Origin: Parasphingorhabdus litoris DSM 22379
Lineage (GTDB): Bacteria; Pseudomonadota; Alphaproteobacteria; Sphingomonadales; Sphingomonadaceae
DNA: 64,000 nt
Reading direction: 5' to 3'
Assembly (NCBI RefSeq): GCF_020906275.1
Contig: NZ_CP086727.1
Span: forward strand, 1,240,001-1,304,000
Of the stretch, positions 8,873 to 16,041 are shown in pieces. Position numbers and translations under genes: made by a program. Each line of letters opens with the position of its first letter. Position 1 is the first letter of the stretch. The notes under the pieces were generated by a model. The model made no database searches and was not told the origin of the DNA. It saw nothing but the letters and a program-made list of their open reading frames with translations.

Positions 8873-9805
8873 CTAGTTCGCCGTTTTCTGCAACGCAGCC
8901 TTGAGTATTTCCGGATCATATAGCGATAGATGCTGCGTCTGGGTTACGAGCTTTTGTGTTTTGAGGAAGCTCCGTTCCCACTGGTTCGAAGCCTCGTCGA
9001 AGCCCTTGTTTTCCTTAAAATTCTGTAAGTCTCCGAGTCCCCGACTGGCTGAAACAATCGCACGGCGCTGCCGGGTGAGAGCTTTTCCCACATAGCGCTC
9101 ATGGATAAGCCCAAGTCGATGGCGTGCGGATGCCAGCAGCAAATGTGATAATTTCAGATCATTTCGTGCTCGCGCGTCTTTTGCAGCCTGCACAGCCTGG
9201 CCAATCGCCATCAACTGACTTTCAACCGATACCGCTACGCGCCCTTTACCGGGATCGACAGTTAAAGAACGCACATAATGGGAAAGGGCAGCAAGAACAG
9301 ATTGTGTCGGTTCTTGTCCGTTAAACTCCTCCACGATCAGGTCGCGGATGAATGTCTCCAGCTCTTGACTGTCAGTGGCGCGAGAGACCTTGCCCGGAGC
9401 TGTCAGATCCGGAATCGCCACCGGATCGAAGATTGCATTGCCGCGATGGGAGCTGAAAAAGCTGTTCGTGACATCGGCTGTTCCCGGATCGCCAGACACA
9501 TTTGGGAATAGAAAAGCGGGATTGTCCCGGCCGTTTTCATGACAGCTGGCGCAGGACAGGCCAGCCTTCGCCGCCTGACCGCCCAACAAAGTTGGTGTGT
9601 GGAACAGGGCCTCTCCCACAACCATTTGCTGATCGCTGGTTGCCGCAGTGCGCAGTGGTTCAGTCGTCAGCGCTGACAGATATTGTGCGGGATCAAGCCA
9701 TGCCATGGCCTGAATTGGCAGGCGATCGGTGGCCTGTGCAACTGCTGCACAGGTCAAACCAATCGCCGCGCTATACTTTAGGAAACGGACGCTTCGCCAA
9801 TCCAC
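8873..9805 (-). CDS. Cytochrome c peroxidase-like protein with one haem motif
   Basis: A 310-residue exported protein with one CXXCH haem-binding site (Cys85-Ala-Ser-Cys88-His89) inside a block that resembles the N-terminal half of di-haem peroxidases of the MauG/CcpA family: VVGEALFHTPTLLG before the motif and ENGRDNPAFLFPNVSGDPG after it. The second haem domain of those enzymes is absent. The N-terminus (MDWRSVRFLKYSAAIGLTCAAVAQA) is a signal peptide. A GTG start at 9805 is supported by GAGGA 9 bases upstream and makes a 28-base overlap with the upstream TPR gene, so the pair is probably co-translated. Peroxidase activity is uncertain; an electron-transfer or sensing role is possible. Confidence 0.75.
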   Translation of the reverse strand: MDWRSVRFLKYSAAIGLTCAAVAQATDRLPIQAMAWLDPAQYLSALTTEPLRTAATSDQQMVVGEALFHTPTLLGGQAAKAGLSCASCHENGRDNPAFLFPNVSGDPGTADVTNSFFSSHRGNAIFDPVAIPDLTAPGKVSRATDSQELETFIRDLIVEEFNGQEPTQSVLAALSHYVRSLTVDPGKGRVAVSVESQLMAIGQAVQAAKDARARNDLKLSHLLLASARHRLGLIHERYVGKALTRQRRAIVSASRGLGDLQNFKENKGFDEASNQWERSFLKTQKLVTQTQHLSLYDPEILKAALQKTAN

Positions 9806-10701
9806 CGGCGCAATTCCTCGGCTTCATAGCATCCGAAACTACACAGGCTTTCCAGCCGTGCCAGTTTCTTCTTGGCTCCGGCAATATCCCCGCGTTCCAC
9901 CATCAATTCTCCGTAATATTCAGTGGCACCGAGATGGTCGGGAGCAACGGCTAGCGCTGCCTGATAATATTGCTCGGCAGCTTCGAATTTTTTGAGCTTT
10001 CGATTGGCAAAGCCAAGATAAGTCAGAATGTCGGGATGCGGGCCAAAGGTTATTGAAGCCAGCTGCAGCTCCGCAATGGCCTCGTCATATTTCTTTTCAT
10101 TGATAAGAGCGACAGCACCCATATAGGCTAGATCACCAATTTCGTTGCTGACAAAATCGATATTGTTAACAGGATTATAGCTTGCTGAATCGCTGCCATT
10201 CATGGCCGCTTTCACTTCGGCAATCGCTTTGCTCAGCTTGTCCTTTTCCTTGCAGCCGTTGCCACATGCGCTATCCTTGGCAGTTAGCTTGTTGAGCGAA
10301 GCTGTAGCCTTATCTGTCATGTCCAGCTTGTGATATGTGATTGCAAGATCACGATGTGCTTCGATTAGATTGCTGTTATACTTAACTGCTTTTTCCAGCG
10401 GTTTACGTGCTTTTTTATAGTTGCCCTGTTCAATATAGCTAACACCAAGCAGATATTGTGCACTGGCATTACGCGGTGCCACGCTGAGCGAGCGTTTGAA
10501 GGATCTGACGGCCTTTTTGTGATCTTTGGCTCTGAGGGCCGCCACTCCCTTTTGATATTCGGCTGATGCATCATATTTCGGAGCGCTATTGCTGGGTGCT
10601 GAGCCACCTCCGCCACCACCGCCTGCGGCGATGGCTGAACCTGGATTGAAGCTGAGTGCAGTTGCTGCTCCCAGAATCGCGACTGATTTGAAAATATGCA
10701 T
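9778..10701 (-). CDS. Exported tetratricopeptide-repeat protein
   Basis: A 307-residue protein with a signal peptide (MHIFKSVAILGAATALSFNPGSAIA), a Gly-rich linker of seven glycines and then TPR units, for example AEYQKGVAALRAKDHKKAVR, SAQYLLGVSYIEQGNYKKAR and a second group ADLAYM...EKKYDEAIAEL through ATEYYGELMVERGDIAGAK. TPRs mediate protein-protein contacts in the periplasm. Two Cys pairs (CGNGC and CSFGC) could form disulfides. A clear AGAGGAAA precedes the ATG. The downstream gene, a cytochrome c peroxidase-like protein, starts within its last 28 bases, so the two products may act together. The specific partner is unknown. Confidence 0.85.
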   Translation of the reverse strand: MHIFKSVAILGAATALSFNPGSAIAAGGGGGGGSAPSNSAPKYDASAEYQKGVAALRAKDHKKAVRSFKRSLSVAPRNASAQYLLGVSYIEQGNYKKARKPLEKAVKYNSNLIEAHRDLAITYHKLDMTDKATASLNKLTAKDSACGNGCKEKDKLSKAIAEVKAAMNGSDSASYNPVNNIDFVSNEIGDLAYMGAVALINEKKYDEAIAELQLASITFGPHPDILTYLGFANRKLKKFEAAEQYYQAALAVAPDHLGATEYYGELMVERGDIAGAKKKLARLESLCSFGCYEAEELRRWIGEASVS

Positions 10702-10861
10702 GCTGTTTCCTCTTCCGCTTGAAATTGACCTAATAGCATAAACATGCCCAAGAGCCTAAATTTGCCCGATGTTCGATAGTTCGGGAAATCACGGCAGAAA
10801 GTTACAGAATCAAGGTGAGGGGATCAGTATAAAGAATTCCGCGCTGAAATCTCCGTCCAGA

Positions 10862-11686
10862 TTAAGGCGGGCTTGCGTTTGTGATCGAAGCGCTTGGTGG
10901 ACCATATAATGATTGGCACCCCGCGATGTCGTCGGGAGCCAAGAACCGCTGTGGACCGGAATAGCTGGGGAACATCAAGGCGCCTCTCTGACGGCTATGT
11001 CCCAGGCCAATGGCATGACCAAATTCATGAGCGGCTACGGTCAGAAAATCGATGCCCTGGGTATCGCTGACGTTGCAGGTCCAGTTTTCATCATCATCAA
11101 AATGGGTGTCGCCCGCCAGCGGGCCGCCATTGGGTGGTGGGAAATAGGCATGTGCCAATACACCTGATGCGCCGTCAAATGGGTTCCCGTCGCCATGTTC
11201 CCCCGTTGCAAACTCGATCTCAATATCGACAGTTCCATCGGTGCTGACAGAGAAGCGGAGATCGCATTGCTCTGACCATAAACCAAAGGCAGCAGTGACA
11301 TCACGCTCAATATCCGCCTGCGCCATCTTGGTTGAAAAGCTATTGAACCTATATGTAAGGTCGGAATTGTCCCATCGACTGATCGCCGTAAATTCTGCAC
11401 TCATGGGGAGGATATCTACAAAGCCACAACGGGGTCTTGCCATTTCGCAGAGTGTGGCTTGATCTACTTTTCCAGTCGCCGGCAAGCCGAAACAGCATTG
11501 ATAGAGCCGAACAGCTTTTTCGGTGGCATCATCATATTCACCATCATGCAGCTCACCAAAACGGTCTTGAAGATACCCATAGTACCGAAGATAAGCTTGG
11601 ATATTTTGGATCTCATCGCCTGACATGTCACGAGTGTAGAGCATGTCATTAAGCGACATTTGCGAGATATTGGGGGGTGTCGTCAT
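10862..11686 (-). CDS. Matrixin-type zinc metalloprotease with peptidoglycan-binding prodomain and cysteine switch
   Basis: A 274-residue protein with the layout of animal matrix metalloproteases. Residues about 20-80 form a PG-binding-1 fold (IQAYLRYYGYLQD, then AVRLYQCCFGLPATGKVDQATL). Then comes RPRCGFVD with Cys87, the cysteine switch that blocks the zinc in latent MMPs (PRCGxPD in animals). The catalytic domain has the zinc motif HEFGHAIGLGH (His220, Glu221, His224, His230) and a Met-turn ALMFPSY. The ATG at 11686 is set by GAGGTGA; a longer reading from 11851 lacks such a site. No signal peptide is visible, which is odd for a secreted protease, so non-classical export or a leaderless secretion signal must be considered. 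Neighbouring genes encode acidic exported proteins. Confidence 0.88.
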   Translation of the reverse strand: MTTPPNISQMSLNDMLYTRDMSGDEIQNIQAYLRYYGYLQDRFGELHDGEYDDATEKAVRLYQCCFGLPATGKVDQATLCEMARPRCGFVDILPMSAEFTAISRWDNSDLTYRFNSFSTKMAQADIERDVTAAFGLWSEQCDLRFSVSTDGTVDIEIEFATGEHGDGNPFDGASGVLAHAYFPPPNGGPLAGDTHFDDDENWTCNVSDTQGIDFLTVAAHEFGHAIGLGHSRQRGALMFPSYSGPQRFLAPDDIAGCQSLYGPPSASITNASPP

Positions 11687-11780
11687 AGGTCTCACCTCTT
11701 GAAAAGAGTGTTGGCCCCGATCGTCACCCCCGAAATATCCCTGGGCATTTGTTGCGACCCAATGCCCGGTTATCGGAAAA

Positions 11781-12107
11781 TTATTCCGATTTTTCTGTTT
11801 CGCTTTCGCCAGCGGTAGCTGTTGTCGCGTCATCTGTTGCGCTATCTTCACCTACCGGAGGGATCGCTTCATTTGCGTCTGGCAATATTTCATCAGCTGG
11901 CGCTGCACCTCCTTCAAGGCCGCCAGTTGCTGGCGCGCTATCGTCCAAAGGTCCCGTATCTACAGGCTCTTCCATTGGTGAAGCATCCATTCCCGTACCA
12001 TCTTCCAAGCCATCAGCGGCAGGGTCTTCTGCCGGTGGTGCATCGCAAGCGGCAAGCGCAAATATTGCAGGCGTCAAAATCAATGCTGGTTTCAATAGTT
12101 TTTTCAT
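11781..12107 (-). CDS. Small acidic lipoprotein of unknown function
   Basis: A 108-residue protein with a lipoprotein signal (MKKLLKPALILTPAIFALAAC, lipobox LAAC with Cys21). The mature part is almost entirely Asp, Glu, Pro, Gly, Ala, Ser and Thr with no hydrophobic core, so it is probably a disordered, surface-anchored acidic tail. AAGGAAGAG precedes the ATG. It lies between the matrixin and the calcium-repeat protein, all on the minus strand. No family is recognised. Confidence 0.75.
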   Translation of the reverse strand: MKKLLKPALILTPAIFALAACDAPPAEDPAADGLEDGTGMDASPMEEPVDTGPLDDSAPATGGLEGGAAPADEILPDANEAIPPVGEDSATDDATTATAGESETEKSE

Positions 12108-12225
12108 GAGCTCTCTTCCTTGTCAGAGATATATGTGGCGGCCAACCGAGCAGGGAGGGAGAATTGCTCAAGCTGGCCGCGCACGTTAGGCACATTTCAG
12201 GCTGATTGGGCCCTGTATGTTTTAC

Positions 12226-12507
12226 CTATTTAGGGTCAGGCGCACCGTCACCATCTTGGTCAAACGCATCTGGGGCACCATCACCGTCTGTGTCCCAGCT
12301 GTCAGGTTTGCCATCGCCACGTTGGTCCCAAGCATCCATCACACCATCACCATCTGTATCGATGGTTGCTGGTGCCGCCTCGGGGGCTGGAGCTGCTTCT
12401 GTTGCGCCTTCTTCTGGTGCTTCAGCGCCAGCATCTTGTGCGAAACTAGGGGCAGCGATTAGTGTAGCAGCGCCAAAAGCAGCTGCGATCATTGGCAGTT
12501 TTTTCAT
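12226..12507 (-). CDS. Small exported protein with calcium-binding DxDxDG repeats
   Basis: A 93-residue protein with a signal peptide (MKKLPMIAAAFGAATLIAAPSFA), an Ala/Glu/Pro linker and then tandem DxDxDG repeats: IDTDGDGVMDAWD, GDGKPDSWD, TDGDGAPDAFD and QDGDGAPD. These match thrombospondin-type-3 or EF-hand-like loops that bind calcium in secreted proteins. The ATG at 12507 has GGAG 9 bases upstream, which is why it is chosen over an ATG 15 bases earlier. The partner is unknown; calcium could link it to the nearby matrixin, but this is only inference from position. Confidence 0.75.
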   Translation of the reverse strand: MKKLPMIAAAFGAATLIAAPSFAQDAGAEAPEEGATEAAPAPEAAPATIDTDGDGVMDAWDQRGDGKPDSWDTDGDGAPDAFDQDGDGAPDPK

Positions 12508-12769
12508 TATACTCAACTCCATTGTTAACCCCCTGCCTGACTAAAAAATGGTGGTTATCGGGCGACATTCCAGAAGTTAGCGGCAAGCGGAACAGCCTGT
12601 GCGATCAAGTGAAAAATGGCTTAAATTCGTCGGAAATGTGGTGCAATCTGCCTCGATTTTCTGATTTGGATGAACGCCCGACGACTCAGAATCTATACAA
12701 TCCTGGGCAGGAACACATGAGATGCGAGCCTGGTGGCGAAGATGTTTGCGACAGCAATCAAATGCCACT
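12508..12769. other. Non-coding stretch of 262 bases
   Basis: No convincing gene, RNA or terminator was seen. It holds the promoter region of the calcium-repeat gene and the end of the DsrE gene. Confidence 0.5.
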
Positions 12770-13315
12770 CTAGAATGGATTGAGCGTATATCCTTGCTGC
12801 TGCAATAACGCATGTGCCGTCATTGCTGACAGATCCATTTTGACACCCGGCAATAGATCGGCGTTTGTAATCTTATGTGCTGCGGCGCTTTGACCACATA
12901 GGCGAAATTCCACGCCATGTTTTTGAAGCTGGGCAATGGCATCGGCGCTGCCATTAGTCGCACCATCATTGCGGGTGCCATATAGTTGCTGTTTCGTGAG
13001 ATCCAGCGCCGCTCCTCCATGGACGACAATGGCAATTTTGATATTTTCGGCAGGAACGCCAGCCGTGACATGCATATTAATGAACCGAGCGGCGCTTTCG
13101 ATTGTGCGATTGAGTTTTCCTGCTTCGGCTTTCTTGACGACATCAAAAGCAATGCTGAACTGCATGTCTTTGGAAAGAGGTGCATCAGTTTGAACCGCTG
13201 CAGTCGGTCCGTAGTCTTCAAAGACAGGTCCGGTTTTGAATCCTTCCAATTGTGCAAAGGCGGGATTTGAGATCGCCAAAGCTGAAACAAGCAATGTGAC
13301 TTTATAAAGTTTCAT
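12770..13315 (-). CDS. Periplasmic DsrE family protein
   Basis: A 181-residue protein with a signal peptide (MKLYKVTLLVSALAISNPAFA) and a DsrE/DsrF-like fold: strand FSIAFDVVKKAEAG, helix TIESAARFINMHVTAG, strand IKIAIVVHGGAALDL, and the Cys-bearing strand VEFRLCGQSAAAHKI. DsrE-fold proteins handle sulfur or act as small-molecule binding subunits; exported single-domain versions such as this one are common but uncharacterised. The conserved Cys in RLCGQS may be redox active. It precedes the bd-oxidase operon divergently, with 151 bases between them. Confidence 0.8.
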   Translation of the reverse strand: MKLYKVTLLVSALAISNPAFAQLEGFKTGPVFEDYGPTAAVQTDAPLSKDMQFSIAFDVVKKAEAGKLNRTIESAARFINMHVTAGVPAENIKIAIVVHGGAALDLTKQQLYGTRNDGATNGSADAIAQLQKHGVEFRLCGQSAAAHKITNADLLPGVKMDLSAMTAHALLQQQGYTLNPF

Positions 13316-13466
13316 ATTTCGTTGTCCTGTCTTTGTTCGGATTGCGTGTCATGCAACTGCAATATTCTACTTATCAAGCGCCCCAACATTGTGAAAGAGC
13401 GGTTTCATCTCTATTTGAGCCGCAACATATTTGAAATTCGGTCTACCTTAAAGGAGACACTCGAAG

Positions 13467-14900
13467 ATGTTTGAGCAGTTTGATGCCGTTATGCTGGCAC
13501 GCATTCAATTTGCGTTTACGATCAGCTTTCATTTTATCTTTCCGGCTTTTTCGATCGGTCTGGCGAGCTATCTTGCCGTGTTGGAAGGCCTTTGGCTTAA
13601 GACTGGCAAGCAGGTTTATATGGACCTGTTCAAATATTGGTTGAAGATTTTCGCCGTTACTTTTGCAATGGGCGTGGTTTCCGGCATTGTGATGTCTTAT
13701 CAGTTCGGAACCAACTGGGCTGTTTTCTCCGATAAAGCCGGACCAGTTATTGGTCCGCTCATGGCCTATGAAGTGCTGACCGCGTTCTTTCTCGAAGCTG
13801 GTTTTTTGGGCGTTATGCTGTTCGGGATGAACAAGGTTGGGAAAAAGCTCCATTTCACTGCGACTCTAATGGTGGCTATCGGTACTTTTATTTCTGCCTT
13901 CTGGATATTGAGCGTGAACAGTTGGATGCAGACGCCGACCGGACACGAAATTGCAGCAAATGGTCAGTTTGTACCAGGTGACAGCTGGTGGGATATCGTA
14001 TTCAATCCCAGCTTTCCGTATCGATTGTTCCATACGCTTATGGCCACCTATTTGACGACGGCCTTTGTAGTTGGGGGTGTTGGCGCTTGGCATTTGCTGA
14101 AAGACAAGACCAATCCCCATGCCCGTAAAATGTTCTCCATGGCCATGTGGATGGCGGCTTTGGTTGCTCCGGTTCAGATTTTCGCCGGTGACTTGCACGG
14201 TCTAAACACGTTGGAGCATCAACCCGCAAAGGTTATGGCGATGGAAGGTCACTATGACAGTTATCCTGATGGCGCGCCGCTGATCCTATTTGGCATACCG
14301 AACAGCGAAGAAAAGCGGGTGGATTACAAAATTGAAATCCCCAAACTATCTTCGTTGATCCTCAAACATGATCTGAATGCTCCGCTTGATGGCTTGGATA
14401 CGATTCCGGATGCGGATGAACCGCCTGTGGGCATGGTCTTCTGGTCGTTCCGGATCATGGTGGGAATCGGTTTTGCTATGCTCGGCATGGGGTTGTGGAG
14501 CCTGTTCGCGCGATTCCGCAAGACGCTCTATGACTGGCCGTTCCTGCACAAGGCCGCGATCGTGATGGCGCCATCTGGATTTGTAGCGGTCATAGCGGGA
14601 TGGATTACAACTGAAGTCGGGCGTCAGCCTTATACGGTCTATGGCCTGTTGCGTACCGCTGATAGCGTGTCACCGCTTGCCGCCCCTGCCGTAGCAGCAT
14701 CATTGATTGCTTTCATAATCGTCTACTTCGTGGTTTTTGGTGTGGGCACATGGTATATCATGCGGTTGATGAGCAAGGTACCGGAAGTGGGTGAGAAAGG
14801 CGTCAAGTCAACCGAGGCCGGCCCTGTGCGCACCGCTGGCATCATGCCTGGCCCCGCTCAACAAGACGCACTTGCTCTTGAGCAGAAGCCAACGGAGTAG
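13467..14900 (+). CDS. cydA: Cytochrome bd-type ubiquinol oxidase subunit I (CIO type)
   Basis: A 477-residue membrane protein that oxidises ubiquinol and reduces oxygen to water. Features: the N-terminal haem-ligand segment FTISFHFIFPAFSIG, the acidic helix YEVLTAFFLEAGFLGVMLFG, the second His segment RLFHTLMATYLTTAFVVGG, and GRQPYTVYGLLRT, which corresponds to the GRQPW motif. The loop between the sixth and seventh helices is short, as in cyanide-insensitive oxidases (CioA), rather than the long Q-loop of E. coli CydA. AAAGGAG stands 10 bases before the ATG. It heads a three-gene operon with cydB and a DUF2474 gene. No FNR-like palindrome was evident upstream. Confidence 0.95.
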   Translation: MFEQFDAVMLARIQFAFTISFHFIFPAFSIGLASYLAVLEGLWLKTGKQVYMDLFKYWLKIFAVTFAMGVVSGIVMSYQFGTNWAVFSDKAGPVIGPLMAYEVLTAFFLEAGFLGVMLFGMNKVGKKLHFTATLMVAIGTFISAFWILSVNSWMQTPTGHEIAANGQFVPGDSWWDIVFNPSFPYRLFHTLMATYLTTAFVVGGVGAWHLLKDKTNPHARKMFSMAMWMAALVAPVQIFAGDLHGLNTLEHQPAKVMAMEGHYDSYPDGAPLILFGIPNSEEKRVDYKIEIPKLSSLILKHDLNAPLDGLDTIPDADEPPVGMVFWSFRIMVGIGFAMLGMGLWSLFARFRKTLYDWPFLHKAAIVMAPSGFVAVIAGWITTEVGRQPYTVYGLLRTADSVSPLAAPAVAASLIAFIIVYFVVFGVGTWYIMRLMSKVPEVGEKGVKSTEAGPVRTAGIMPGPAQQDALALEQKPTE

Positions 14901-14905
14901 AGGTC

Positions 14906-15901
14906 ATGGATTTAACCGTCATTTGGGCTTTCATCATTGCTTTTGCGGTCTTCGCTTATGTTGTGATGGATGGGTTTGATCTCGGCATTGGTATATTGTT
15001 TCCGGCTTTTGCAGTCGGCGATGCACGAGATCAGGCAATGAATAGTATCGCTCCGGTTTGGGACGGAAACGAAACCTGGCTGGTGCTTGGCGGTGGCGGT
15101 TTGCTGGCGGCGTTCCCGCTAGCATATGCCATCATATTACCAGCGACTTATCCCTTGATCATTATCATGCTCTTGGGGTTGGTTTTTCGCGGTGTTGCGT
15201 TTGAATTTCGCTGGCGTGACCCGGATCATCGCGCGTTTTGGGATTTTGCCTTCACTGGCGGTTCTCTCGCCGCCGCTTTTTCACAGGGCATGGTATTGGG
15301 CGCATTGCTGCAGGGCATAGAGGTCGCAGACCGGGCTTATGTCGGCAGCTGGTTTGACTGGTTTACTCCTTATACCTTGCTCACCGGGATCGGAACGGTT
15401 GCTGGCTACGCGCTGCTCGGCGCAACTTGGCTGATTTGGAAAACCGAAGATGATGCGCAGGCGACCGCATATCGGCTTGCGAAACCCGCAGCCATTGCGA
15501 CATTGGGACTTATGGCTGCTGTCAGCCTTTATACGCCTTTCCTGGACGGACAATATTGGGCCCGCTGGTTCGAGATGCCCAATATCCTTTTCGCAGCTCA
15601 AGTTCCTCTGCTTGTTCTTATCCTGACCTATTTCCTGTTTCGTGGATTGTATAGGAAGCAGGAGGCAGCACCATTCTTGCTCTCGCTTGGCTTGTTTTTC
15701 CTTGGCATGGCGGGGCTCGGAATATCAATGTTCCCGTATATTGTGCCAGATCAAGTGACGATCTGGGATGCCGCCGTTCCGGAAAGTAGCCAAATTTTCA
15801 TGCTTATCGGAGTAGCCTTTACCGTGCCTTTGATTCTTGTCTACACAGGCTGGGCTTATTGGGTCTTTCGCGGTAAGGTGGGCTCGGATGGGTATCACTG
15901 A
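14906..15901 (+). CDS. cydB: Cytochrome bd-type ubiquinol oxidase subunit II
   Basis: A 331-residue partner of CydA with about eight membrane helices. Family hallmarks are the N-terminal FAYVVMDGFDLGIGILFPAF, the stretch SIAPVWDGNETWLVLGGGGL and the RGVAFEFRWRDP segment. It stabilises subunit I and helps haem insertion. The ATG follows cydA by 5 bases, with AGAGG just upstream. Its TGA stop shares its last base with the ATG of the DUF2474 gene (TGATG), a sign of coupled translation. Confidence 0.95.
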   Translation: MDLTVIWAFIIAFAVFAYVVMDGFDLGIGILFPAFAVGDARDQAMNSIAPVWDGNETWLVLGGGGLLAAFPLAYAIILPATYPLIIIMLLGLVFRGVAFEFRWRDPDHRAFWDFAFTGGSLAAAFSQGMVLGALLQGIEVADRAYVGSWFDWFTPYTLLTGIGTVAGYALLGATWLIWKTEDDAQATAYRLAKPAAIATLGLMAAVSLYTPFLDGQYWARWFEMPNILFAAQVPLLVLILTYFLFRGLYRKQEAAPFLLSLGLFFLGMAGLGISMFPYIVPDQVTIWDAAVPESSQIFMLIGVAFTVPLILVYTGWAYWVFRGKVGSDGYH

Positions 15902-16035
15902 TGCCGCTCTCGGAAGAACCATCGGTTGACAATTCTCCCCTTTGGAAGCGACTAGCCTGGATGGCCGCAATTTGGCTGATGAGTATCAGCGTGTTGAGCG
16001 TGGTTGCTTACGTATTACGTCTTTGGATCGCTTAG
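15901..16035 (+). CDS. DUF2474 small membrane subunit of the bd oxidase
   Basis: A 44-residue protein starting MPLSEEPSVDNSPLWKRLAW and ending in a single membrane helix (MAAIWLMSISVLSVVAYVL) with the tail RLWIA. The W-K-R-L-x-W and R-L-W signature is that of DUF2474 proteins, which follow CIO-type cydAB genes and are thought to play the part of CydX. The ATG overlaps the cydB stop by one base (TGATG), so expression is coupled. It is too short for routine gene finding. Its stop lies 6 bases from the end of the convergent ABC-F gene. Confidence 0.85.
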   Translation: MPLSEEPSVDNSPLWKRLAWMAAIWLMSISVLSVVAYVLRLWIA

Positions 16036-16041
16036 CCACTT

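Noticed and set aside
12206..12544. A 112-codon plus-strand frame over the calcium-repeat gene
   Set aside because: It mirrors the repetitive DxDxDG codons on the other strand, and the minus-strand protein has a signal peptide and ribosome site.
13316..13466. FNR-type site upstream of the bd oxidase
   Set aside because: No TTGAT-N4-ATCAA palindrome could be found; only isolated half-site-like ATCAA was present.
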